From Syntrophobacterales bacterium (GTDB lineage: Bacteria; Desulfobacterota; Desulfobaccia; Desulfobaccales; 0-14-0-80-60-11): a DNA stretch of 15,017 nt. The stretch spans positions 1 through 15,017 of the forward strand of contig JAGVPN010000328.1 of assembly GCA_020052215.1 (NCBI GenBank). Reading direction: 5' to 3'. Positions 1 to 6,659 of this stretch are shown one piece after another; positions within the stretch are counted from its first letter, which is position 1, and each line of letters begins with the position of its first letter. The notes below the pieces were generated by a model. That model did not search any database, was not told the DNA's origin, and saw nothing but the letters and a program-made list of their open reading frames with translations. The position numbers and the translations under genes were made by a program.

Positions 1-33
1 CAAACGGAGAGACTGCGGCGTGGGCATTTTCTC

Positions 34-58
34 GGTGGCACAGGCGTCTCGCCTGTGC
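34..58 (+). repeat. REP-like palindrome, CACAGGCG class, copy 1
   Basis: CACAGGCG and CGCCTGTG arms enclose a TCT loop, preceded by GTGG. The 25-nt sequence is the exact reverse complement of 14422-14446 and matches 1062-1086 at all but two positions. The one-sided tetranucleotide next to a hairpin resembles the GTAG/GGAG foot of REP sequences. Calling it a REP is an inference; the repetition is directly visible. Confidence 0.75.
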
Positions 59-61
59 AGG

Positions 62-85
62 CGCAGGCTAAAGCCTGCGGCTACC
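62..85 (-). repeat. REP-like palindrome, GCAGGCT class
   Basis: CGCAGGCT and AGCCTGCG arms are nearly back to back around a two-base centre, with CTAC (GTAG on the minus strand) on the right flank. It follows the previous palindrome after three bases, so the two form a paired, BIME-like unit in opposite orientations. Only one copy of this class is in the window. Confidence 0.55.
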
Positions 86-152
86 AAATTTTCCCCGCTA
101 ATATTTGTCAGTTCAATACTCTATGTTTGACGTTCAATTGGTGGGGGTGCAT

Positions 153-674
153 ATGGGCAAAAAGGCGTTGATCGTGATCGACATGCTCAATGATTTCCTG
201 GACCCTGGGGGCTCCCTGTATGTGGGGGCCCAGGCCCGGGAGATCATCCCCTTTGTGGCCCAGAAGATCGCCGAGTTCCGGGCTCGGGGGCGAGTGGTGA
301 TCTTTGTCTGTGACGCTCACGCCGCCGATGACCCGGAATTCCGCTCCTTTCCCGCTCACGCGGTTAAAGGGAGCTGGGGGGCCGGGGTCATCCCCGAGCT
401 GACCCCGGCGCCCGGCGACTACCGGGTGGAAAAGACCCGGCACAGCGCTTTTGATGACACCAACTTGGATGACATCCTCAAACAGGCGCAGGTGGAAGAA
501 GTGCACCTGGTGGGGGTGCTGACCTCCATCTGTGTCCTTTCGACCGTCCGGGACCTCTTCGGCCGAAAGCTGCCGGGTCTGGTCTATCGCCAGGGGGTGG
601 CGGACTCGGACCCCGAGACCCACGGCGCCGCCCTGCAAGAGATGGAGCAAGCCCTGGGGGTGAAGGTGGTGTAA
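153..674 (+). CDS. Isochorismatase/nicotinamidase-like cysteine hydrolase
   Basis: A 173-residue member of the isochorismatase-like cysteine hydrolase superfamily, cytoplasmic, which hydrolyses amide or vinyl-ether bonds; the substrate cannot be told from sequence. The Asp of VIDMLNDF, the Lys of RVEKTRHSAF and the Cys of LTSICVLSTVRD form the expected D-K-C catalytic set. A DAH motif followed by FPAHAVKGSWG resembles the metal-binding and substrate-loop region of nicotinamidases, so a PncA-like amidase is one possibility. I chose ATG 153 because a G-rich Shine-Dalgarno-like run (GGTGGGGG) precedes it and the family usually begins with a short Lys-rich stretch before ALIVIDM. In-frame upstream starts (TTG 105, ATG 123) would add atypical residues. 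The TAA stop lies inside the left terminal repeat of the element at 672-953, so the original 3' end may have been altered, although ending just after LGVKVV fits the family. Confidence 0.85.
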   Translation: MGKKALIVIDMLNDFLDPGGSLYVGAQAREIIPFVAQKIAEFRARGRVVIFVCDAHAADDPEFRSFPAHAVKGSWGAGVIPELTPAPGDYRVEKTRHSAFDDTNLDDILKQAQVEEVHLVGVLTSICVLSTVRDLFGRKLPGLVYRQGVADSDPETHGAALQEMEQALGVKVV

Positions 675-724
675 TACCAAGTTGCCGTCATAGAGGTAAT
701 TCTGTCTTTATGGTCGCAACCCCC

Positions 725-752
725 GTAGGGGCGGTGAGCGCACCGCCCCTAC
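725..752. repeat. REP-like palindrome, GGGGCGG class, copy 1
   Basis: Perfect 12-bp arms GTAGGGGCGGTG and CACCGCCCCTAC around an AGCG loop. GTAG is mirrored as CTAC at the other end, so orientation is ambiguous. Related hairpins with different centres lie at 3066-3094 and 10490-10516. This copy is nested in the MITE-like element. Confidence 0.7.
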
Positions 753-801
753 AATTCGGATTATCGCGTTTGCCATAAATTCCTTCCGCTTGGAGGTTCT
801 T

Positions 802-880
802 AAATCCCCCTTTTTCAAAGGGGGACTTTAACAACAATTCCTTGTAGTTCCCCCCCTTTTGTAAAGGGGGGCAGGGGGGA
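802..880. repeat. Paired C-run/G-run hairpins inside the MITE
   Basis: TCCCCCTTT-TTC-AAAGGGGGA (805-825) is a perfect 9-bp hairpin. A second hairpin, CCCCCCTTT-TGT-AAAGGGGGG (851-871), follows and is trailed by another G run ending GGATTAC. The two share the same design and look like related dispersed repeats inserted or duplicated side by side. No coding or regulatory role can be shown. Confidence 0.6.
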
Positions 881-925
881 TTACAAAGCTTCCCATAACG
901 GAAAAAACTTTTGGCAACTGCTATA

Positions 926-1024
926 TCACTTGTTTGACGGCAACTTGGTATTAAGGGCATAAAGCCTCGCCGAGGCGCCGATGAGGGCCAGGCCCAGCTG
1001 GATTTTCCAGTGCAGGAATTTCAT
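926..1024 (-). pseudogene. Truncated 5' end of a small membrane-protein gene
   Basis: From ATG at 1024, preceded by GAGG at good spacing (GAGGTTTTC-ATG), the minus strand reads MKFLHWKIQLGLALIGASA and then RLYAL before entering the right TIR of the MITE-like element. There it picks up NTKLPSNK and a TGA at 926-928. A basic N-terminus followed by a hydrophobic stretch looks like the first transmembrane helix of an inner-membrane protein. Only about 24 native codons remain. The rest is not on the other side of the element, where the cysteine hydrolase lies, so a deletion or rearrangement at the element is likely. The parent family cannot be named with confidence. Confidence 0.5.
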
Positions 1025-1061
1025 GAAAACCTCAACTTAAGCGATATGATCATCACCCAAA

Positions 1062-1086
1062 GCACAGGCGGGACGCCGGTGCCACC
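1062..1086 (-). repeat. REP-like palindrome, CACAGGCG class, copy 2
   Basis: GCACAGGCG-GGA-CGCCGGTGCCACC differs from the copy at 14422-14446 at two positions, one in the loop and one in the arm, so it is slightly degenerate. It lies in the 237-bp gap between the truncated membrane gene and the radical SAM gene, which otherwise holds only the heptamer repeat at 1161-1181. Confidence 0.65.
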
Positions 1087-1160
1087 AATTTATACCAAAT
1101 TCGGTTTCTGCTGCAACAAACCAATTTGTTAACTTATGGATAATTAAAAGTCTTTTAACC

Positions 1161-1181
1161 GAAAACTGAAAACCGAAAACG
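1161..1181. repeat. Short tandem heptamer repeat (GAAAACN)x3
   Basis: GAAAACT, GAAAACC and GAAAACG follow each other without gaps. The same three-unit heptamer design recurs at 10606-10626. It resembles the short tandemly repeated heptamers known from cyanobacteria and other bacteria; no function is visible. Confidence 0.6.
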
Positions 1182-1261
1182 GTATTATGGGGTTGGGGGA
1201 GGGGTGTGGGGGAGTTTTTCGTAAGCGTAGGGGCTTTTGTCCCTGGCCCCCGCCTCACAAG

Positions 1262-3010
1262 TCAATCTTTCCCTTCCCCGGGGCACACCCCACATCTCGT
1301 ACAAACTTCCGGCCGGCAGGGCGGGGTTTCCTTGCCTTCTAAGGCCCGCTGGTATTCTTCCCAGAGATACGCCTTGTTCAGGCCGTGGTCGATAAAGTCC
1401 CAGGGGAAAAGTTCGCCGGCCCGGCGTTCTCTTAACGTGAAAAAGTCCGGGTTGATGGGGTTTTCGGTCAAGGCCCGGGTCCAGCCATGCTTATGCGCTG
1501 CCGCCAGGATGTCGGCCACCCGGCGGTCGCCCCGGGCCAGCAGGGTCTGGACGTAGGCCCACTTGGGGAGGTCGGTGTGGACCCGCACCGCCTTGACCCC
1601 GTGAAACTCCCGGGCCACCAGCTTCAGGCGCTTTTTCAGCTCCGCCACTGCCACAAACGGCGTCCACTGGAAGGGGGTGAAGGGCTTGGGCACGAAGGAC
1701 GACAGGCTCAGGGTGATGAGGCCCAGGTGTTTCTTGCCCAGGCTTTCCTTGATGACGGAGTGTTCCAGGAATTTCGCCAGGCGGGGGATTTCGGCTACGT
1801 CGTCCAGGGTCTCGGTGGGCAGGCCCACCATGAAGTAAAGCCGGAGCTGGCGGATACCGGCTCGGCTGACGTCCACCGCGGCCTTCGCCAGGTCGTCCCG
1901 GGTGAGGCCCTTGTTGATGACCCGGCGCAGGCGGTCGCTGCCGGCCTCCGGGGCCAGGGCGACGCTGCGCACCCCGCCTTGGGCCAGGAGTTGCAAGAGC
2001 TCGGCGTCGGCGGAGTCGGCCCTTAGCGAACTGATGCCCAGGTTACCCCCCGCGGCCAGGATTTTCCGGCAGAGGTCGCGGATGGCGGGGTGGTCGCTGA
2101 CCGCGGCGCCCACCAGGCCGATCTTGCGCTTGGCCATGATTCCCGGCTCGGCCTGGGTCCACAGGTCAGAAAGGTCGCGCTCCCGGGGCGGGCGGTAGAC
2201 AAACCCGGCGGCGCAGAAGCGGCAGCCCCGGGAGCAGCCCCGGCCGGTCTCCACTAAAAACATCTCGCCCCACTCGCTTAAGGGGGCCAAGAGGCGGCTG
2301 TGGGTAGGGTAGGGGGCCAGCTCCGGCAGGTGGGGGGCCGTTACCCGGGCGGGAAAGCCCGGGCCGGGCTCAAAGGCGGCAAGGGTCCCGTCGGGGTTAT
2401 AGCGGGGCGTATAACCCGCGGGCACGTAAGCGCCGGGGACGCTCCCGGCCAGGTCCTGAAGCAGGGCGGCCCGGTCCGCAGCGGGGGCGTTGGCGGCGAA
2501 AAACTCGAAGAAGGGGATCGCGCCGGCCTCGCCCTCCCCTAAAAAAAAGGCGTCCATGAAGGGAGACAACGGCTCGGGGTTAAGAAAGGTGGCCACCCCG
2601 CCGGCCAGGACCAGGGGGTCCCCGGGGCCGCGGTCCTCCGCTCTTAAAGGGATGCCCGCCCCGGCCAGGAGGTCCAGCACGTATGGGTAGTCGGCCTCAA
2701 AGGAGATGGAGAAGGCCACCGCGGCAAAATCCTTCAGGGGCCGCTGGGACTCCAGGGTAAGGGTGGGGGTGCGGGTGCGGCGGTGTTCGTCGGCCTCCTC
2801 CGGGGTGGGCAAAAAGGCCCGTTCGCAGACAAAACCCGGGTGGGCGTTGAGGAGGTGATAGATGGCCTGGAAGCCCAGGTTGCCCATGCCCACGGCATAG
2901 ACCTGGGGATAGACCAGGGCCACGGGAAACCGGGCGCCCCACTCGCGCACCACCGCGCCCTGTTCTTGGGACAGGAGTTCTTTCAGACGGGCCTTGATTT
3001 TAGCTGACAT
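1262..3010 (-). CDS. B12-binding-type radical SAM protein (TIGR03960-like)
   Basis: A 582-residue protein. Residues about 28-165 resemble a B12-binding-like N-terminal domain (VALVYPQVYAVGMGNLGFQ, GEGE near 159). The radical SAM CxxxCxxC is at Cys259, Cys263 and Cys266 (GRGCSRGCRFCAAGF), ligating the 4Fe-4S cluster that cleaves S-adenosylmethionine. A Cys-rich C-terminus (CRPEVCTRCGVCPG) may bind a second cluster. From memory this matches the uncharacterised TIGR03960 family, whose usual partner is a DUF2344/TIGR03936 protein; no such gene or fusion is seen here. Substrate unknown. The start at ATG 3010 is the most upstream plausible one, but no Shine-Dalgarno sequence precedes it on this strand and a REP palindrome lies about 28 nt upstream. 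It follows the ftsZ terminator, so it is probably transcribed separately. Confidence 0.85.
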   Translation of the reverse strand: MSAKIKARLKELLSQEQGAVVREWGARFPVALVYPQVYAVGMGNLGFQAIYHLLNAHPGFVCERAFLPTPEEADEHRRTRTPTLTLESQRPLKDFAAVAFSISFEADYPYVLDLLAGAGIPLRAEDRGPGDPLVLAGGVATFLNPEPLSPFMDAFFLGEGEAGAIPFFEFFAANAPAADRAALLQDLAGSVPGAYVPAGYTPRYNPDGTLAAFEPGPGFPARVTAPHLPELAPYPTHSRLLAPLSEWGEMFLVETGRGCSRGCRFCAAGFVYRPPRERDLSDLWTQAEPGIMAKRKIGLVGAAVSDHPAIRDLCRKILAAGGNLGISSLRADSADAELLQLLAQGGVRSVALAPEAGSDRLRRVINKGLTRDDLAKAAVDVSRAGIRQLRLYFMVGLPTETLDDVAEIPRLAKFLEHSVIKESLGKKHLGLITLSLSSFVPKPFTPFQWTPFVAVAELKKRLKLVAREFHGVKAVRVHTDLPKWAYVQTLLARGDRRVADILAAAHKHGWTRALTENPINPDFFTLRERRAGELFPWDFIDHGLNKAYLWEEYQRALEGKETPPCRPEVCTRCGVCPGEGKD

Positions 3011-3038
3011 GGAAGTCGGGTTAAGGAGGTGAGGATAC

Positions 3039-3060
3039 GGCGGGCAATGCCCGCCCTACA
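3039..3060 (-). repeat. REP, GGCGGGCA class, copy 1
   Basis: GGCGGGCA-A-TGCCCGCC followed by CTACA, so the GTAG foot is on the minus strand. It is one of six near-identical copies in the window (also 8108, 8635, 8755, 9310 and 10542). Each has the same 17-bp palindrome with only the centre base varying (A/G, or C/T on the other strand). Confidence 0.85.
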
Positions 3061-3065
3061 TGGCT

Positions 3066-3094
3066 GTAGGGGCGGGTTTCAAACCCGCCCCTAC
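3066..3094. repeat. REP-like palindrome, GGGGCGG class, copy 2
   Basis: Perfect 14-bp arms GTAGGGGCGGGTTT and AAACCCGCCCCTAC around a single C, one of the strongest hairpins in the window. It sits six bases from the neighbouring GGCGGGCA-class REP, making a two-palindrome BIME-like cluster upstream of the radical SAM gene. Confidence 0.75.
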
Positions 3095-3114
3095 GTTCCC
3101 TTTAATTTTTTATG

Positions 3115-3138
3115 GTTCCCAAGCTCCTGCTCGGGAAC
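3115..3138. repeat. GTTCCCAAGC palindrome
   Basis: GTTCCCAAGC and GCTCGGGAAC arms with one mismatch around TCCT. It is different in sequence from the REP classes and occurs once in this window. It lies between the REP cluster and the ftsZ terminator; no T-tract follows closely enough to call it a terminator. Confidence 0.45.
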
Positions 3139-3159
3139 GAAGTGGAATACGTCCCCCTG

Positions 3160-3189
3160 AAAAAGTCGGGGCGTGATAATTCACGCCCC
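3160..3189 (-). terminator. Factor-independent terminator after ftsZ
   Basis: On the minus strand, 37 nt past the ftsZ stop, a perfect 9-bp GC-rich stem GGGGCGTGA / TCACGCCCC with an ATTA loop is followed by GAC and then five T residues. This is a standard intrinsic-terminator layout oriented to end the dcw transcript. The T-tract is short and starts three bases after the stem, so efficiency may be moderate. Confidence 0.65.
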
Positions 3190-3226
3190 CATATAAAACC
3201 CAAAATCCGGAACCTAAAACCCGACT

Positions 3227-4423
3227 TTAATCCGCCTTGCGCAGGAACGGCGGGGTGTCCAGTTCGTTTTCCTCGTAGGCCAGATCGGGGTGGACGATGA
3301 ATTTCTTGGATTGCACCACCCCCAAGGGTTTCTTAACGCCGTTTTTGGCGGCTTCGGCGCCCCGGGCGGGAGACTGTTCGGTCCTTAAAATCGTGGGAAT
3401 CTCCAGGTCCTCCGGCGGGGTGCCCGCCGCCAAAGCCTGGGACCAGGCGGCCCGTTCCGCTTCCAGGCGCTTGCCGATGCCGGTGGCGATGACCGTCACC
3501 CGGATCTCTTCGGCCAGGCCTTCGTCCCAGACCAGGCCCCACTTGATGATGGCCTCTTCGTGGGCTTCTTCCTGGACGATGCCGCAGATCTCTTTCAATT
3601 CTTCCATGGAGATGTCGGGGGCGGAGGTGATGTTGATGAGGATGCCTCGGGCGCCGCGGATGGAGATGTCTTCCAGGAGGGGGCTGGAGATGGCCTTGTG
3701 CGCGGCGTCGGCGGCCCGGTTGCCGCCGGCGGCGATGCCGGTGCCCATGAGGGCCATGCCCCGTTCTTTCATGACCGTGCGCACATCGGCAAAATCCACG
3801 TTGATAAAGCCGGGTACCATGATGAGGTCGGAAATTCCCCGCACGGCAAAGCCCAGGACTTCATTGGCCATGCCAAAGACGTCTTTGATCCGGGAGTTCT
3901 TGGAGCTCAGGGAGAAGAGGCGGTCGTTGGGGATGGTGATGATGGTGTCCACCACCTTGCGGAGCTCCTCGATGCCGTTGTCCGCGAGGCGGCGCTTCAT
4001 CTTGCCTTCGAATTCAAAGGGCTTGCTCACCACGGCCACGGTCAGGGCCCCCAATTCCCGGCTGAGTTCGGCCACCACCGGGGCCCCGCCGGTACCGGTG
4101 CCGCCGCCCATGCCCGCGGCGATGAACACCATGTCGGCCCCCTGGAGGACCTGCTTGAGGTGCTCGGCCTCTTCCAGGGCGGCGTTCCGGCCCACTTCGG
4201 GATCGCCGCCGGCCCCCAACCCCCGGGTCACATTGGGACCCAACTGGATCTTGACCGGGGCCACACTCCGCTCCAGGGCCTGGGCATCGGTGTTGGCGGC
4301 GATGAAATCGACGCCCACCATATGGGAGGCGATCATGTCATTGATGGCGTTGCCGCCGGCGCCGCCGACTCCTAAGACCTTGATCTTAGCCGACAATTCG
4401 TTGGGGACTAATTGTATCTTCAT
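3227..4423 (-). CDS. ftsZ: Cell division GTPase FtsZ
   Basis: Tubulin-like GTPase of 398 residues that polymerises into the Z ring at midcell. Visible features are the N-terminal nucleotide-binding motif VLGVGGAGGNAIND, the tubulin signature GMGGGTGTGGAPVVAE, the T7 synergy-loop region NVDFADVRTVM, and a C-terminal variable linker ending in LDTPPFLRKAD. That last motif is the conserved tail that binds FtsA. I chose ATG 4423 (MKIQLVPNE) over the in-frame ATGs at 4447 and 4444: AAGGGGG lies at good spacing before 4423, nothing similar precedes the longer start, and the extra residues MMVPRGSS are just the translated ribosome-binding region. It is the last gene of the dcw block, 40 nt after ftsA and followed by a terminator. 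Confidence 0.97.
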   Translation of the reverse strand: MKIQLVPNELSAKIKVLGVGGAGGNAINDMIASHMVGVDFIAANTDAQALERSVAPVKIQLGPNVTRGLGAGGDPEVGRNAALEEAEHLKQVLQGADMVFIAAGMGGGTGTGGAPVVAELSRELGALTVAVVSKPFEFEGKMKRRLADNGIEELRKVVDTIITIPNDRLFSLSSKNSRIKDVFGMANEVLGFAVRGISDLIMVPGFINVDFADVRTVMKERGMALMGTGIAAGGNRAADAAHKAISSPLLEDISIRGARGILINITSAPDISMEELKEICGIVQEEAHEEAIIKWGLVWDEGLAEEIRVTVIATGIGKRLEAERAAWSQALAAGTPPEDLEIPTILRTEQSPARGAEAAKNGVKKPLGVVQSKKFIVHPDLAYEENELDTPPFLRKAD

Positions 4424-4463
4424 GGAGGACCCCCTTGGGACCATCATAGCACGTTTTAATCAA

Positions 4464-5711
4464 TCATACCACTTCGCGAAACCATTTTTTGAGTTTGGAA
4501 AAGAAGCCCCCGCCGGAGGGCCGCCGGCCGCCGCCGCTGCCGGACCAACCGCGGGAGCCGCCCTGGGATTTTTGTTGACCCCGGAAACCGTAGAGGGCCA
4601 GTCCCACCGCGGTGGCGTAGGACGGGTCGTGGATCACGTCGATGAGGCCGCTGACCCCCATGGGATAGCCGATCCGGGTGTGCATGTTAAAGGTTTCGCT
4701 GGCCAACTCCACCAGGCCGTCCACCAGGGCCGTGCCGCCCACCAGCACCGCGCCGGAGTGGAGGGGATGGCTGAACCGGGCCCGTTGGACCTCTTTGCCC
4801 AGCAGATTCAAAATTTCCGCCACCCGCATGTGAATGATATCCGCCAGGCGGCTGCGGGGCATGGTCTGGGTCTCCCGGCCGGTGAGGCCCGCCACCTCGA
4901 TGAGTTCATCCGGGTCGGTCAAGGCATTGAGACAGGCGCCGTAATGTCTCTTGAGTTCTTCGGCATGAGTCAGGGAGGTGGGCAGCCCCACGGCAATGTC
5001 GTTGGTCAGGTTGTTGCCGCCCACCGGCAGGACGAAGTTGTGCCGCAGGGCGTTTTCGGCAAAGATGGCCAGGTTCGTGACCCCGCCGCCGAAGTCGATG
5101 AGGGCCACGCCCATTTCCTTCTCTTCGTCGGTGAGGACCGCTTCCCCCGCGGCCAGGCTTTGCAGGACGATGCCGTTCACTTCCAGGCCGGCTTTGTTGG
5201 CGCACCGGAGAATATTATTGAGCGCCGGGACGGCCCCGGTGACGATGTGGACCTTGCACTCCAGGCGCACCCCGTGGATGCCCACCGGGTCCTTGATGCC
5301 GTCCTGGCCGTCGATCAAGAATTCCTGCACCAGGGTATGGATGACTTCCCGGTCGGAGGGAATGGCCACGGTGCGGGCGGTCTCGATGACCCGGTCCATG
5401 TCCGCCGGGGTCACCTCGCGCTCCTTGATGGCGATGATGCCCTGGCTGTGGATGACCTTGGTCTGGCCGCCGCCGACCCCGGCGTACACCGAGCGGATTT
5501 CGCAGCCGGCCATGGTTTCAGCTTCTTCCACGGCCCGACGGATAGCTTTCACGGTGTTTTCAATATTTACCACCACCCCTTTGCGCAACCCGCCACCGGT
5601 GGGGGCCGAGCCCAGGCCCACGATGTCCAACTGCTGGTCCCGCACTTCGCCCACCACGGCGCAAATCTTGGTGGTGCCGATGTCCAAACCGACGATGAGA
5701 TCTTGAGGCAC
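4464..5711 (-). CDS. ftsA: Cell division protein FtsA
   Basis: Actin-like ATPase of 415 residues that tethers FtsZ to the inner membrane and recruits later divisome proteins. The phosphate-1 loop is LIVGLDIGTTKICAVVGE at the N-terminus, the phosphate-2 region is GVALIDFGGGVTNLAIF, and the adenosine motif is AVLVGGTALVDGLVEL. The 1C/SHS2 insertion follows the first subdomain. A Gly/Ser/Arg-rich linker leads to a C-terminal amphipathic helix (FFSKLKKWFREVV), the membrane-targeting sequence. Translation starts at GTG 5711; an AGGA about nine bases upstream overlaps the end of ftsQ. The gene is 9 nt from ftsQ and 40 nt from ftsZ, so the three should be co-transcribed. Confidence 0.96.
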   Translation of the reverse strand: MPQDLIVGLDIGTTKICAVVGEVRDQQLDIVGLGSAPTGGGLRKGVVVNIENTVKAIRRAVEEAETMAGCEIRSVYAGVGGGQTKVIHSQGIIAIKEREVTPADMDRVIETARTVAIPSDREVIHTLVQEFLIDGQDGIKDPVGIHGVRLECKVHIVTGAVPALNNILRCANKAGLEVNGIVLQSLAAGEAVLTDEEKEMGVALIDFGGGVTNLAIFAENALRHNFVLPVGGNNLTNDIAVGLPTSLTHAEELKRHYGACLNALTDPDELIEVAGLTGRETQTMPRSRLADIIHMRVAEILNLLGKEVQRARFSHPLHSGAVLVGGTALVDGLVELASETFNMHTRIGYPMGVSGLIDVIHDPSYATAVGLALYGFRGQQKSQGGSRGWSGSGGGRRPSGGGFFSKLKKWFREVV

Positions 5712-5720
5712 GATTCTATC

Positions 5721-6659
5721 CTATGGGTTTGCTTCCATCCCCTTCAGGGTGACTAGCGCCCGGCGGGGATAGTTGAGGTTGATGCGGCCAACTTTGGTCA
5801 ATAATCCCTTTTGCACTAACACGGGCCACAATTGGGCAAATTTTTGCAATTTCTCCGAATACTCCTGGAGACCGAGGTCCAGGCCGACCCCCACGCCGTT
5901 GGCATAAAGGGTGAATCCCCGCTCCAGGTCAACGTGAATCTCGGAGATATTCTCCAGATTAAGCGGGGGCGGGGTGGTTTTCAGCACGTCCATCAATTGG
6001 AAGGCCTGGGTCACCACCTGGGGCAAGTTCCCGGCCGGATGCCGGAACTGTCCCGGGGTCAAACCTGTAATGACGGGAAAATTATGGGGATCTCCGGGGG
6101 ACAGTGGTTTGAAGATCATCCCCTGGCGATCCATATACAGCAACTCTTCGCCAAACTGCACCAGGGCCACCGGGTCCCGTTCCTGAATCTTGAGTAGGAG
6201 GCTGTGGGGCCACTTCCTGGACACCTCGGCCTTGGCGATCCAGGGGTGGGCCATCAGGGCGCGCTCTACCTGGCCCGGCCGGATAGCCAGGAGGCTGGCG
6301 CCAGGACCCACCTTGGACTGTTCCAGCACCAGGCTGCGGGACAGACGCTTGGCCCCCTCGATCTCGATATTGTTGATATCTTTAATGCAAAACAGGGAGG
6401 AGGTCAAGAGTTGATGGTAGAGCACCACCAAACCCAGGCAGAGACCGGCCAGGGTCAACAACCCGAAGAGCCAGGCCAGGCCCCGGAGCCAGGTTTTCCG
6501 GGACTCTCCCTTGAAACGGTTGCGGCGGTAACTGTTTTGGGGGCGCCCCCGGGGGATTATCCGGGTTTTGCTCTTCGGCCGCGGGGAAAAGAGCCGGGGC
6601 TTGGGCGCCGGCTGCTGGGGGACGAGGCGGGAGGGCCGCGGCGCAGTTTTTTTCTTCAT
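5721..6659 (-). CDS. ftsQ: Cell division protein FtsQ
   Basis: Bitopic divisome protein of 312 residues that links early division proteins to the FtsW/FtsI synthase through FtsL/FtsB. The cytoplasmic tail (residues 1 to about 57) is long and very rich in Lys, Arg and Pro. One transmembrane helix follows at about 58-82 (LRGLAWLFGLLTLAGLCLGL). A periplasmic POTRA domain begins around residue 90 (IEIEGAKRLSRS, then HPWIAKAEVSRKWPHSLLLKIQERDP), with a beta domain to the C-terminus. The ATG overlaps the murC TGA as ATGA, giving translational coupling. murB and ddl, often found between murC and ftsQ in related bacteria, are absent. Confidence 0.92.
   Translation of the reverse strand: MKKKTAPRPSRLVPQQPAPKPRLFSPRPKSKTRIIPRGRPQNSYRRNRFKGESRKTWLRGLAWLFGLLTLAGLCLGLVVLYHQLLTSSLFCIKDINNIEIEGAKRLSRSLVLEQSKVGPGASLLAIRPGQVERALMAHPWIAKAEVSRKWPHSLLLKIQERDPVALVQFGEELLYMDRQGMIFKPLSPGDPHNFPVITGLTPGQFRHPAGNLPQVVTQAFQLMDVLKTTPPPLNLENISEIHVDLERGFTLYANGVGVGLDLGLQEYSEKLQKFAQLWPVLVQKGLLTKVGRINLNYPRRALVTLKGMEANP

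Larger units (their letters stand above)
672..953. mobile_element. MITE-like non-autonomous element with perfect 19-bp TIRs
   Basis: TAATACCAAGTTGCCGTCA at 672-690 is the exact reverse complement of TGACGGCAACTTGGTATTA at 935-953. The 282-bp interior holds no credible gene but is packed with palindromes: a REP-type hairpin at 725-752 and two C-run/G-run hairpins at 802-880. If the outer TA is a target duplication, the true TIR would be 17 bp starting ATACC, as for elements mobilised by IS630/Tc1-type transposases; this is inference and no transposase is present. The left TIR overlaps the hydrolase stop codon and the right TIR runs into a truncated membrane-protein gene. Confidence 0.75.

Noticed and set aside
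688..960. Minus-strand 90-codon open frame
   Set aside because: It lies over the MITE and translates its hairpins (Pro/Gly/Lys-rich low-complexity); no start context or domain.
1228..1250. Possible GTAGGGGC...GCCCC hairpin after the radical SAM gene
   Set aside because: Only five-base arms with an 11-base loop and no T-tract; too weak to call a REP or terminator.
3021..3036. Perfect AAGGAGGTGAG Shine-Dalgarno-like motif on the plus strand
   Set aside because: No start codon with a usable open frame follows; the next sequence is a REP palindrome. Probably coincidental.
4424..4447. Upstream in-frame ATG start for ftsZ
   Set aside because: The extra codons are the translated ribosome-binding region of ATG 4423; no RBS precedes 4447.
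3297..5756. Very long plus-strand open frame (819 codons) opposite ftsZ and ftsA
   Set aside because: Antisense shadow of two certain genes in GC-rich DNA; low-complexity His/Gly/Ala/Val composition and no domains.
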